Below, in pieces: positions 28,568-36,562 of a stretch of 47,223 nucleotides of DNA. A program made the translations under genes and the position numbers. The DNA comes from DATDXV01 sp035289205 (GTDB lineage: Archaea > Aenigmatarchaeota > Aenigmatarchaeia > Aenigmatarchaeales > DATDXV01). The stretch is taken from assembly GCA_035289205.1 (NCBI GenBank), contig DATDXV010000008.1, positions 1-47,223 on the forward strand, given 5' to 3'. A model generated the notes under the pieces. That model searched no databases. It had not been told where the DNA came from and worked only from the letters and a program-made list of their open reading frames with translations. Position 1 is the first letter of the stretch, and every line of letters begins with the position of its first letter.

Positions 28568-30835
28568 CTACCCAAAGCCTTCACGGGCGTTCTCAGTTTC
28601 AGCCACCCATTCCCTTACCTTTTCGATCGCATCCTTGTTTACTGACAATGACTTGATGCCTGCCTTAACAAGGAACTCCACAGCATCCCTCCTGTTGGAG
28701 GGCAGCTCGCCGCAGATTGAAGTTTCCACGCCATACTTGTTGCATGTTTCTATCACGTGCTTGAACTGGAATTTCATCCCAGGATGCATCTCATCATAAA
28801 GACTAATTAGCTTGTCATTCCCCCTGTCCACTCCTGTGGTCAGCTGCGTAAGGTCGTTGCTTCCAAAACTGACGAAGCTTATTCCCTCTTCGCAGAACTC
28901 TTCGATGGAAAGCGCGGCTGCAGGGGTTTCGCACATTATTCCAATCTTTACTTCTGACTGAAGCCCGAAGTTTCTTGCCAGCTCTTTGGCTTTCCTTAAT
29001 TCATCTGCCTTTATGATGAATGGAAGCATGAGCTCAACATTAGTCAGGCCTTCTGAATGGAGCTGCTTGAACGCCTCTATCTGCGCTTTGAAAAGATCAA
29101 TCTCTTCCAGATCCCTTCTTATTCCATGGAAGCCCAGCATTGGGTTCGCTTCTGTAGTCTCATTCTCCCCTCCCTGAAGATCTCTGAATTCGTCCGTTCT
29201 TATATCCAAAGTTCTCACCCACACAGGCTTGGGATAGAACGCCTTTGCAACCTGCCTGACGCCTTCAAAGATTATTTTGGTCAGCTCTTCTGGCTGCCCC
29301 TTCCTTATCCATTCCGCCGGATGTACGCCGCTCTTTGTTACCAAGTGTTCCAATCTCAAAAGACCCACGCCATCTGCCAATGGAGCAACTGATTCTGCGA
29401 TCTCCGGAAATGCGACGTTGGCCTTTACCTCTGTTCTTGTACGCTCTGCAGGAGCATGATGTATCTCTTCCTTCTGGACTTCCACCCCCCCGCTATAGAC
29501 AATCCCATGAGTCGCATCCACTGTGACATACATACCGTCTTCTAAAGTTTGTGTTGCGTTTCCTGTTCCCACAATGCAGGGTATGCCAAGTTCACGGCTT
29601 ACAATACTGGCGTGACTCGTGGCTCCGCCCTGGTCTGTTACGATAGCAGCAGCCTTCTCCATGCTTACCACCATGCCGGGCTCTGTCATCTTGGCAACAA
29701 GGATGTCCCCTTTGGCAACCTTGTCGATCTCGTTAATATCGCGAATAATCTTTACGTTGCCTCTGGCAACACCCGGACTGGCTCCATACCCCTTTAGGAT
29801 CTCCTTTCCGACCTCTCCTAGCTCCTCTTCCACCCTTTTCTCAAGTACTGTGACCGCCCTGGTCTGGACTATGTAGATTTTTTCGTTCTCTACAGCCCAT
29901 TCAATATCCTGCGGCCTGCCTTCGTAGAATTTCTCTATGTTTTTCGCATAGCTCGCAATCCCGAGTATTTCCATGTCAGTCAGTATCTGGATATCGCTTT
30001 TCTCTTCGGGCACATCGTCTATTACGGTCTTCCCAGTCTCAATGTCCCTTATCCTTCTTATCCTCTTCTTCCCGACTCTTTTGTCAAGAACTCTCCCTGT
30101 ATTCTTGTCAACCTCATAATGATCCGGATCATCCTCGCCCTGCACAATTGTCTCGCCCAATCCCCATACCGACTCTATAACAATCTTGTGCGCCCCATCC
30201 TGCGGGTCCGTAGGATCAATGGTGAATGTTACCCCGCTCTTCTCGCTGTTAATCATCCTCTGAACCACGACGCAGATTACTGTCTCCTGCGGCTGGTCAT
30301 GGGAATGCCTGTAGATTATGATCCTCTCGCTGTAGAGCGATGCCCAGCATTTCTTAACGGATTCCATAAGTTCTTTCTCCCCTCGTACATTCAGGAAGGT
30401 TTCATACTGCCCTGCTGCGGAGGCCTTGGCCATATCCTCCAGGACGCCCGAACTCCTGACGCTGACAAAGGGCTCCTCCATCTTTGTCACGCCGCTGATA
30501 AGGCGGATGGAATTGAATTTCATCTCATCATATGCATTCACTATTGCCTGCTTCACAGAGTTGGGTATCTCCCCCTTCACTATGAGATTCCTTATTTCAT
30601 TTGCAGCGTTCTTGACAGAGTTCGGGTCCTCATAAATTATCTGCCTCAGTATGGTGGATATCCTAGCTCTGATGTTGTTGAATTCCAAGAACCTTACGAA
30701 CGCGTCTGTTGTAATGAAGAAAGCTTCAGGAACAGGAAAGCCCCCCCGCATCATCTCTGCCAGATGCAATCCCTTTCCTCCCAGCAGCTTTACGTCTGGC
30801 CTGTCTATGTCACTGATCCTCATTACTATGGGCAT
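28568..30835 (-). CDS. ppsA: phosphoenolpyruvate synthase
   Basis: The 755-residue enzyme makes PEP from pyruvate and ATP for gluconeogenesis. The ATP-binding domain starts LLGGKGLHLAEM and includes VSVRSSGVLEDMAKASAAGQYETFL; the phosphohistidine domain is GGATSHASIVSRELGIPCIVG; the C-terminal PEP-binding barrel has GVGLLRLEH, FVSFGSNDLTQLT and the active-site Cys in ICGELPSNR. Full length. ATG 30835 or an internal ATG at 30823 could be used. Rhomboid follows on the same strand. Confidence 0.95.
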   Translation of the reverse strand: MPIVMRISDIDRPDVKLLGGKGLHLAEMMRGGFPVPEAFFITTDAFVRFLEFNNIRARISTILRQIIYEDPNSVKNAANEIRNLIVKGEIPNSVKQAIVNAYDEMKFNSIRLISGVTKMEEPFVSVRSSGVLEDMAKASAAGQYETFLNVRGEKELMESVKKCWASLYSERIIIYRHSHDQPQETVICVVVQRMINSEKSGVTFTIDPTDPQDGAHKIVIESVWGLGETIVQGEDDPDHYEVDKNTGRVLDKRVGKKRIRRIRDIETGKTVIDDVPEEKSDIQILTDMEILGIASYAKNIEKFYEGRPQDIEWAVENEKIYIVQTRAVTVLEKRVEEELGEVGKEILKGYGASPGVARGNVKIIRDINEIDKVAKGDILVAKMTEPGMVVSMEKAAAIVTDQGGATSHASIVSRELGIPCIVGTGNATQTLEDGMYVTVDATHGIVYSGGVEVQKEEIHHAPAERTRTEVKANVAFPEIAESVAPLADGVGLLRLEHLVTKSGVHPAEWIRKGQPEELTKIIFEGVRQVAKAFYPKPVWVRTLDIRTDEFRDLQGGENETTEANPMLGFHGIRRDLEEIDLFKAQIEAFKQLHSEGLTNVELMLPFIIKADELRKAKELARNFGLQSEVKIGIMCETPAAALSIEEFCEEGISFVSFGSNDLTQLTTGVDRGNDKLISLYDEMHPGMKFQFKHVIETCNKYGVETSICGELPSNRRDAVEFLVKAGIKSLSVNKDAIEKVREWVAETENAREGFG

Positions 30836-30895
30836 GGAATTTATTAGATTGATTAAAGATAAAGCTTTTTATAGGTTGGTTTAGCTAGAAGTAGC

Positions 30896-31117
30896 ATGAT
30901 GCCAGATACAGAAAGAATGCCTGGTGGACAGCAAGAGTTTGATGTCCAGAGGGAGAGATATCATAACAGGACAATAGACTACATGGGTCCTGTAGACATG
31001 TTTTTCAGCTGGTGGATTGCGCATTCTCTGGCAAAGGAGTTGAAAATGGATGTTATACCAGAGCATGCCAGAGGGTTTGATGGCGGATATAGGATTGTTA
31101 AGAGGGATGAACGCTGA
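30896..31117 (+). CDS. small hypothetical protein (73 aa)
   Basis: Unrecognised. The product contains DMFFSWWIAHSLAKEL, an amphipathic or membrane-surface helix, within otherwise charged sequence. TTTTTATAGG is centred about 27 nt upstream of the first ATG (30896), supporting a leaderless gene, though the second ATG at 30899 would do. The spacing to the GGGP synthase gene is 50 nt, and that gene has its own TATA. Confidence 0.5.
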   Translation: MMPDTERMPGGQQEFDVQRERYHNRTIDYMGPVDMFFSWWIAHSLAKELKMDVIPEHARGFDGGYRIVKRDER

Positions 31118-31137
31118 GTGTCGAGTATGCTAAAATG

Positions 31138-31147
31138 CTTATATACA
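31138..31147 (+). promoter_or_regulatory. TATA element of GGGP synthase gene
   Basis: CTTATATACA is centred about 26 nt before ATG 31168, a leaderless configuration. Confidence 0.55.
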
Positions 31148-31167
31148 TATCTGGTTAGGTTATACTG

Positions 31168-32169
31168 ATGAAAATTGGTAAGACCGAGCGGTACATGCTT
31201 GAGAAGATTGACAAGGAAGGCGCATTGTTGCTCGCCCTCATCGACCCAGACAAGCAGCCCTTTGAGAAGGGAGCCATGGTTGCGGAAGCTGCTTGCGAAG
31301 CTGGAGCGGACGTAATACTTGTAGGAGGGTCGATTGGGGCCCAGGGCTTGATTCTGGACAAGACCACAAAGATGATCAGGGAGAGGGTAAATATTCCAAT
31401 AGTACTCTTTCCGGGCAATGTAGGCACGATAACACCCTATGCAGACGCAACTTATTTCATGTATGTGATGAACTCAAGGGAGATCTATTGGATGTCCACT
31501 GTCCAGATCCAGGGAGCTCCTGTTGTCAAGAGGATGGGCATAGAGCCCATAGCGACAGGGTATATTGTAGTTGAGCCGGGCAGGGCAGTGGGTTGGATAT
31601 CCAATGCCAACCTGATCCCAAGGGAGAGGCCTGACCTTGCGGCTGCAACTGCATTAGCAGCGCAGTACATGGGCGCGAAGTTCGTTGTCACAGACTCTGG
31701 CTCAGGCGCGCCAACCCCTGTTTCTCCGGAATTTGTGGCTGCTGTCAAGTCCCAATTGGATGTTCCTTATTTCTATGCCGGCGGCTGCAGGACCGCTGAG
31801 CAGGCAAGGGGACTGATAAAGGCGGGCGCTGACGGAATCCAGATAGGAACAGCCTTTGAGATAGAAGACGAAACCAAGGTAAAGGAGAAGGTGTCTTCAA
31901 TGGTTAAGGCGATAAAGGATGCAGCAAAGGAGAGAAGGAAGACAACTCTGGACGCAGCAAGGGAGAGAATGAAATTTGCCATTCCTCAGTTCCAGATGCC
32001 CAAATTCGATTTCAGGAAGTGGAGAGAGATAAAGAACCTTATTGGGGAGAGGATAGAGGAGTATAAGCACAAAAAGGAAGAGCCGAAAAAAGAGGAGCCT
32101 AGGAAAGAAATGAAGAGGGAGATAAGGAAGGAAGCCCCTCCTATGAAGATCATGAAGAAGAGGCGCTAA
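31168..32169 (+). CDS. geranylgeranylglyceryl phosphate synthase with C-terminal basic extension
   Basis: The enzyme makes the first ether bond of archaeal lipids from sn-glycerol-1-phosphate and GGPP. Seen in the TIM barrel: LLALIDPDKQPF, ILVGGSIGAQG, VLFPGNVGTITPYADA, EPIATGYIVVEPGRAVGW and the phosphate loop YAGGCRTAEQARGLIKAGADGIQIGTA. The barrel ends near residue 245. About 85 further residues are almost wholly charged, ending in Lys/Arg/Glu repeats (KKEEPKKEEPRKEMKR), not part of the usual 230-260 residue enzyme. It completes a lipid pathway with idi and the prenyl synthase. Stop overlaps the DUF460 stop (CTAA). Confidence 0.93.
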   Translation: MKIGKTERYMLEKIDKEGALLLALIDPDKQPFEKGAMVAEAACEAGADVILVGGSIGAQGLILDKTTKMIRERVNIPIVLFPGNVGTITPYADATYFMYVMNSREIYWMSTVQIQGAPVVKRMGIEPIATGYIVVEPGRAVGWISNANLIPRERPDLAAATALAAQYMGAKFVVTDSGSGAPTPVSPEFVAAVKSQLDVPYFYAGGCRTAEQARGLIKAGADGIQIGTAFEIEDETKVKEKVSSMVKAIKDAAKERRKTTLDAARERMKFAIPQFQMPKFDFRKWREIKNLIGERIEEYKHKKEEPKKEEPRKEMKREIRKEAPPMKIMKKRR

Positions 32170-33368
32170 ACCCTGTTTCTTTTGTAATTGTCCAGCCAGT
32201 TTATGAAATCATTCTTCTCTATGTTTAACGCAGCCCTTTCAAACTCGTCCGCCTTCACCATCCCGAAGAAGTACTTCTGCTTTATTTCTACATTGACAAC
32301 ATGGATTATTTCATTGTCCTTGAGCAGCTTCTTTCCATCCTCGTCCAGCTCCCCTATTATGGCCTTTGGACCCAGCGTAATCAGGTACCTTAGTATGGGC
32401 TTTGAAGGCCTGTACTTCTTTATCCATACTATTTTATCCCTCAGTCCAAACTCCTGATGCAGCTCTGATATTGTGTCTGTTTCAAACCTGTCAATGGATA
32501 CAACAGGCAAGAGGCCCTTCTGCGTTATTTCCCTCAATTCGTCTTCCTTCTGGCGTTCTTCTTTTGTGGCACTCTCATAGTGCTTGTATTTGCTCAGCTC
32601 CAGCTGCAGCCTGTGGATAAGAATATCCCTGTTCACCACCTCCTTTTCCTTCAGAACCCTCTTTCTTGCCTCGTCATTTTTCTGCATCTGTTCCCGCTGG
32701 TACACTGATTTCTGCTCTTCAAGGCTCTTCGCCTTCGCTTCCAATTTACTTGTATACATCTTTAGAATATCATAGCTTTTTTGCAGATCCGCCAGCTTGG
32801 CCCTGAGGACATCCGCTTCCGGATTAGTACTTGTCTCAGCCTTCTGCTCCTGTTTGTTTTCTTGCCTTTCTGTTTCCTTTGAGAATATCATTTCAATTGC
32901 TTCAGAAATGTTCTTCGCTTCTTTCTTCAGGAGCATCTCTTTTATCCTTTCCGTCTCGGTTTCCAAGCCCAGAGACTGCAGTGCAAGTTCTATTTTGTTG
33001 AATCTGGAAGCAAGGGATTTGTAGCAGACAAGCGCAGCCGCCAAGGAGTCTTTTTCATGGGTATTTTTCGGTTGCCTCTCAAGTTTGTATGACTTCAGGA
33101 CAGCTATCTTGTCCTTTACTGGAACATCCCTCTCTGGGGTAAAGAGCTTGCAATTAAATGCCGCAGCCATGTTCTTGCATGAGGAGGGGGCATTTGCTTT
33201 GTCTGTCGCGATAATCAGGGGCCTCCCTATTCTTATTATGGATTGTTTTATGCTTGATAAGCTAGCGTTCCTTTCGCTGAAAACACCTAAGACATTCCCC
33301 TGCAGGTCTATGACAGAATAAGCAGAATTCACTCCGGGATCAAAGCCGACTATGATAGGTTTTGCCAT
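32166..33368 (-). CDS. DUF460 protein (RNase H-like fold plus coiled coil)
   Basis: About 400 residues from ATG 33368 (MAKPIIVGFDPGVNSAYSV). The N-terminal 140 residues look like an RNase H/RuvC-like domain (FDPGVNS, IIATDKA, HEKDSLAAALVCYK with acidic residues), as in archaeal COG2433/DUF460. A long coiled coil follows (near residues 180-290, EAKAKSLEEQKSVYQREQMQ) and then a C-terminal domain. The role is unknown; the fold suggests nucleic-acid processing. TATA GTATAAAACT at 33389-33398 is centred 26 nt upstream, excluding the longer start at 33425. Confidence 0.85.
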   Translation of the reverse strand: MAKPIIVGFDPGVNSAYSVIDLQGNVLGVFSERNASLSSIKQSIIRIGRPLIIATDKANAPSSCKNMAAAFNCKLFTPERDVPVKDKIAVLKSYKLERQPKNTHEKDSLAAALVCYKSLASRFNKIELALQSLGLETETERIKEMLLKKEAKNISEAIEMIFSKETERQENKQEQKAETSTNPEADVLRAKLADLQKSYDILKMYTSKLEAKAKSLEEQKSVYQREQMQKNDEARKRVLKEKEVVNRDILIHRLQLELSKYKHYESATKEERQKEDELREITQKGLLPVVSIDRFETDTISELHQEFGLRDKIVWIKKYRPSKPILRYLITLGPKAIIGELDEDGKKLLKDNEIIHVVNVEIKQKYFFGMVKADEFERAALNIEKNDFINWLDNYKRNRV

Positions 33369-33439
33369 AACCTGAATTCTATGAGTAAGTATAAAACTCT
33401 TTAGATAACCTTTAATATCAGGCATGCCAAAGATAAGGC

Positions 33440-34522
33440 ATGAAGGGCGTATCCGCAGTGATCGCGGCAGTGCTGCTGCTTATGATCACTGTTTCACTTG
33501 CCGCGGCAGCATATGTCTGGTTCAATTCCACGTTTGCTGCAACAACGGACATAGGGACAAAGCAGATCGAAAGGTCCTCCCAGGTATTTGGCACTGAGTT
33601 TAAGATAGAGTCTGTTTCCGCGGATTCCATATACATTCGGAACACGGGAACAGCCGACATTTCCAACATCACAGTCTTTGTAGAGGGAAAGCCTGCTAAC
33701 ACAACCTCTTCTGTTATAAAAGCGGGCGAGATAGGGAAAATAACAATAAGGAGCTTTGTGGATTACAACTCCTCGAAGACAATCAAGATTACCTCTGGAG
33801 TAGGTGTCGGTGCAGTCGCTTCCATAGGCCCTTCGCAGAACTATGACTCGCTTGTTGCACACTGGAGATTTGATGAAGGATCTGGAACAACTGCCGCAGA
33901 CAGCAGCTCAAACAAGAACGACGGCGCGGTTAACGGTGCTACATGGACTAGCGGACTAAAGAACTCTGCCCTTAATTTCGACGGCGTTAATGACTACGTT
34001 AACATAGGAACGGGCACTGCGGCTATGAACAATTTCAACAGTGTCGGCTTCACCGTAGAGGCTTGGGTTTACATGAGGCAATCGGGTGTGAGATATCCGT
34101 CTGTATTCGACAAGTCTGTAGGAGATTTTACGGATGCATGCCTCAATCAGAAGGGAATAATGTTCATTGTGCCCAATGACCCGTCCGACGCCGTTTTTAG
34201 GAAATTTGTCTTTGGTGCGGGGGACGGCACATGCTATAATGCTATAAGATATGACGCCGGAGCGGGAATTTTCGACAGGTGGGTTTTCCTTTCCGCTACC
34301 TTCGACTCAAGTCAGCTCTCCCTCTACATCGACGGCAGTCTTGTCAGCACTACGCCTAGAACTGTCACAGGCAGTATCGATAACACTGCAACCGATCTGA
34401 ATATGGGTAGATGGAGAACAGCCAACCTCTATTTCAATGGCATGATAGATGAGATGAGAGTCTGGAATAGGACTTTGAGCGCGAATGAGATAGCTGCGCA
34501 CTATCTCAATGAGAAGCCTTGA
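33440..34522 (+). CDS. type IV pilin-like protein with LamG (concanavalin-like) domain
   Basis: 360 residues. The first 30 (MKGVSAVIAAVLLLMITVSL) look like an archaeal type IV pilin: a short charged leader, then a hydrophobic helix used for pilus packing. Residues 31-130 form a beta-rich stalk. From near residue 145, LVAHWRFDEGSGTTAADSS through LNFDGVNDYVNIG, FTVEAWVYM, LSLYIDGSLV and MIDEMRVWNRTLSANEI is a complete LamG/concanavalin A-like domain, typical of glycan-binding adhesins. Likely a pilus-tip or minor pilin adhesin assembled by a TadA/TadC system such as that at the window end. TATA near 33410-33418. Confidence 0.82.
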   Translation: MKGVSAVIAAVLLLMITVSLAAAAYVWFNSTFAATTDIGTKQIERSSQVFGTEFKIESVSADSIYIRNTGTADISNITVFVEGKPANTTSSVIKAGEIGKITIRSFVDYNSSKTIKITSGVGVGAVASIGPSQNYDSLVAHWRFDEGSGTTAADSSSNKNDGAVNGATWTSGLKNSALNFDGVNDYVNIGTGTAAMNNFNSVGFTVEAWVYMRQSGVRYPSVFDKSVGDFTDACLNQKGIMFIVPNDPSDAVFRKFVFGAGDGTCYNAIRYDAGAGIFDRWVFLSATFDSSQLSLYIDGSLVSTTPRTVTGSIDNTATDLNMGRWRTANLYFNGMIDEMRVWNRTLSANEIAAHYLNEKP

Positions 34523-35173
34523 TTATTTGGAAGAGTAGTCTGTTTCCAGCAGCTCCCTTATCCTCTTTGCAATCTTCGGTCCTATCCCTTCTACCTTTTT
34601 CAACTCCTCTTCAGTTGCTGCAAATATCCTGTCAGGTGTCTTGAATTTTTCCAGAAGTGCCCTTGCCCTGACGTTGGAAATGTCAGGCAAACCTGTAATA
34701 AGGAATTCCTGCTTGCCTTGCATAGTTTCAGTCCCGTTTTTCGCCCTTATTGCCAATTCTCTTCTGTCATCTATCTGTTCCCTTCTAGCAATCCAGTAGA
34801 CCAGACCGGCGGTGTCTGCAACATCCCTTGACCAGAGTATCGGCACGCCCGCATCTAGCGTTATGGAAGCAAGCGCGCCTCTGACTGTGTTGGGGTGGAG
34901 CCTTTCATACAGGTTCTCTCCGCCCTCTATGATAATGACCGGTTTCTCAAAATTTTCCTTCATGGCTTTTAACTGGGTGAAAAGCCTCTGGTCGATAATG
35001 CTCTGCGCGAAATCAGCGCCAGTCTTCTTCTCTATGACGATCCTGTCGGAGACAAGGAAGTCCCCTATGGGAAGCATCTTCTTCTGAACAGTGCAATCAT
35101 ACTGCCCGAAGTGCTCTATGATACCGCTCGGCACTTCTCTTGTGTCAACAAAAATAACGACTTTGGCAGGCAT
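34523..35173 (-). CDS. XPF/Hef-type ERCC4 nuclease with HhH domain
   Basis: 216 residues: an ERCC4 nuclease domain (VDTREVPSGI, IGDFLVSDRIVIEKKTGADF, with EKK in place of ERK, and a DQRLFTQLKAM helix) followed by a tandem helix-hairpin-helix region (FLITGLPDISNVRARALLEKF, KVEGIGPKIAKRIRELL). It cuts branched or forked DNA. It corresponds to the C-terminal half of euryarchaeal Hef; the matching helicase is encoded as a separate gene 1.4 kb upstream on the same strand (36563-38074). PCNA-binding tail not obvious. Confidence 0.92.
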   Translation of the reverse strand: MPAKVVIFVDTREVPSGIIEHFGQYDCTVQKKMLPIGDFLVSDRIVIEKKTGADFAQSIIDQRLFTQLKAMKENFEKPVIIIEGGENLYERLHPNTVRGALASITLDAGVPILWSRDVADTAGLVYWIARREQIDDRRELAIRAKNGTETMQGKQEFLITGLPDISNVRARALLEKFKTPDRIFAATEEELKKVEGIGPKIAKRIRELLETDYSSK

Positions 35174-35183
35174 TCAACCATCT

Positions 35184-35191
35184 AGTTTTAA
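35184..35191 (+). promoter_or_regulatory. possible TATA element of the structured RNA
   Basis: AGTTTTAA is centred about 28 nt upstream of base 35217, the first base of the closing stem. Confidence 0.4.
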
Positions 35192-35216
35192 GTACCAAGA
35201 GATTTAAAGTTTATTA

Positions 35217-35314
35217 GGCCCATGAGGTTTCTGCAGTGTCAGGATCAGTCCTTCGGGATTTGGTTCAGTACGCGCTTCGGCGTTGTTCAAAGATGCTCTG
35301 ACTTAGAATGGGCC
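35217..35314 (+). ncRNA. unassigned structured RNA, 98 nt
   Basis: A 7-bp closing stem GGCCCAT/ATGGGCC brackets the region, followed inward by AG(T)GTCA/TGACTT. Inside are two hairpins capped by C-TTCG-G tetraloops: GGATCAGTCC/GGATTTGGTTC (one bulge) and CGC/GCG. UUCG caps on the plus strand argue for that orientation. TATA-like sequence lies 28 nt upstream. It is not a tRNA: there is no CCA (the window's tRNAs encode it) and no anticodon arm. No C/D or ACA box is clear. It lies between the ERCC4 nuclease and the toxin candidate. Confidence 0.5.
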
Positions 35315-35353
35315 GCTATGCAAACTTCTCTATGTTATTACTAGAATAAGAGC

Positions 35354-36268
35354 ATGTGGAAGCTTTTTATCCTTTGGCCTGCAATATATTTTATGCTGCC
35401 CTTTGCAGCGGTTGCCGGTGTGCTGATTGCGGGCTTAGGCGTCCTAGCTTCATCAGAGATAGCTCTTGGCGCTTCCCTTCTGCTTCTGGCTGGAAGCGCG
35501 TTTTATTTTGCCAATGCGTCAGGCGCTATGCCAAAAATAAAGTCAGCTCTTGGCGCGGGATGGAGAGCGCTGAGCAGCGTTCTTAATGCACTCTTTGCCA
35601 AGCATGTTTACGACACCTATGACAACGAGGGAGCGGGAAGAGCGGGGGAAGAATTGGCTTGGGGCGTTGTGCCGGGAGCTGTAGCGGGAAAGGCTCTGAA
35701 GACTGGAAGGCTCTCAAAATTTATTGACGACCTTGCGAAGGCAAGATTCAATCAGATAGCAAGGTTCTTTGGCGGCGACGCAAGGCTCGCAGGGAAATAT
35801 TTAGACGGTGTGGCGGCGGATGTGAAGCTCAACCAAGGCAGAGTTCTGTCGAGGGAAGAGGCTCTGGCTGAAGCTGCCAGCAGGATATCTAAGTCAAAGT
35901 GGTTTCTGGAGAAGGACGGGAAGCTCTTTGTAATGGAGCAGGGCGTTTATGTTAACGGCAAGGGCATGGGCTGGAAGAAGATCTGGGAAAGACGCGAAGC
36001 ACAATTCGCAAGCATGGGCCTCAACACAGAGGAAGAAGCTCAGCAATTTCTATACCAGAAATTCAAGGGGAGCAAGCTGTATATGCATACTGATGGAGAA
36101 ACTTCACTATTGAAAGACGGCAAGAAAACCGCTTACTATTATGCAGAAATCAATCCTCCGATAAATAAATATAAATATACGATATTCGTAACCAATCCAG
36201 ATACCGGACAATTTATAACAAGCTTCTCAGCCAATAATCTGAATGATATCGTAAATCAGCGTTGGTGA
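35354..36268 (+). CDS. membrane-anchored protein with possible C-terminal toxin domain
   Basis: 304 residues. Two hydrophobic helices occupy residues 5-58. A linker with RAGEELAWGVVPGAVAGKALK resembles the VIPG/pre-toxin segment seen in polymorphic toxins. The last 100 residues form a compact domain ending KYKYTIFVTNPDTGQFITSF, a strand pattern similar to C-terminal RNase toxins, though no catalytic set can be named. The final 180 bases are clearly more AT-rich than the rest, as when a toxin tip is exchanged. A small gene follows 4 nt later with a GGTG ribosome site. Function is inference only. Confidence 0.5.
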   Translation: MWKLFILWPAIYFMLPFAAVAGVLIAGLGVLASSEIALGASLLLLAGSAFYFANASGAMPKIKSALGAGWRALSSVLNALFAKHVYDTYDNEGAGRAGEELAWGVVPGAVAGKALKTGRLSKFIDDLAKARFNQIARFFGGDARLAGKYLDGVAADVKLNQGRVLSREEALAEAASRISKSKWFLEKDGKLFVMEQGVYVNGKGMGWKKIWERREAQFASMGLNTEEEAQQFLYQKFKGSKLYMHTDGETSLLKDGKKTAYYYAEINPPINKYKYTIFVTNPDTGQFITSFSANNLNDIVNQRW

Positions 36269-36272
36269 AACT

Positions 36273-36557
36273 ATGAAAGGTAAGAAAATGAATATGAAAA
36301 CTTGGATGAAAGAGAATAAAGGGAAGCTGTTTAAAGAAGAGGATGCAAAACTGGTAGAAGAAATACTGTCTAAAGGAACGACATTTCATTGTTCTGTAAT
36401 GCCAGAATGTTCCCATACATGGAAGGGCAAACCCAAAGAGGTTTATCTGACATGTCCCAAATGCGGGAAGAGTTTAATAAGTTTCCGTTTGAAGAGTATA
36501 GATAAAGATACGGTTGAAATTTGTGGAACAACAGATTGGGGTCAAGAAGACATGTAG
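36273..36557 (+). CDS. small Cys-rich protein, possible immunity or antitoxin partner
   Basis: 94 residues with four Cys (FHCSVMPEC and LTCPKCGK) that could form a zinc ribbon, and a basic N-terminus. It starts at ATG 36273, four bases after the stop of the membrane protein, with GGTG just upstream over that stop, so translation is coupled. The base composition is AT-rich like the end of its partner. The order toxin then small gene suggests immunity, but it could also be an unrelated zinc-ribbon protein. The convergent helicase gene ends 5 nt away. Confidence 0.55.
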   Translation: MKGKKMNMKTWMKENKGKLFKEEDAKLVEEILSKGTTFHCSVMPECSHTWKGKPKEVYLTCPKCGKSLISFRLKSIDKDTVEICGTTDWGQEDM

Positions 36558-36562
36558 ATATT

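Noticed and set aside
35217..35314. Reading the structured RNA as a tRNA because of its 7-bp closing stem and a GTTCAAA string
   Set aside because: No CCA, no anticodon arm, and the T-loop-like string would break the UUCG hairpin; the other tRNAs here are all well formed with CCA.
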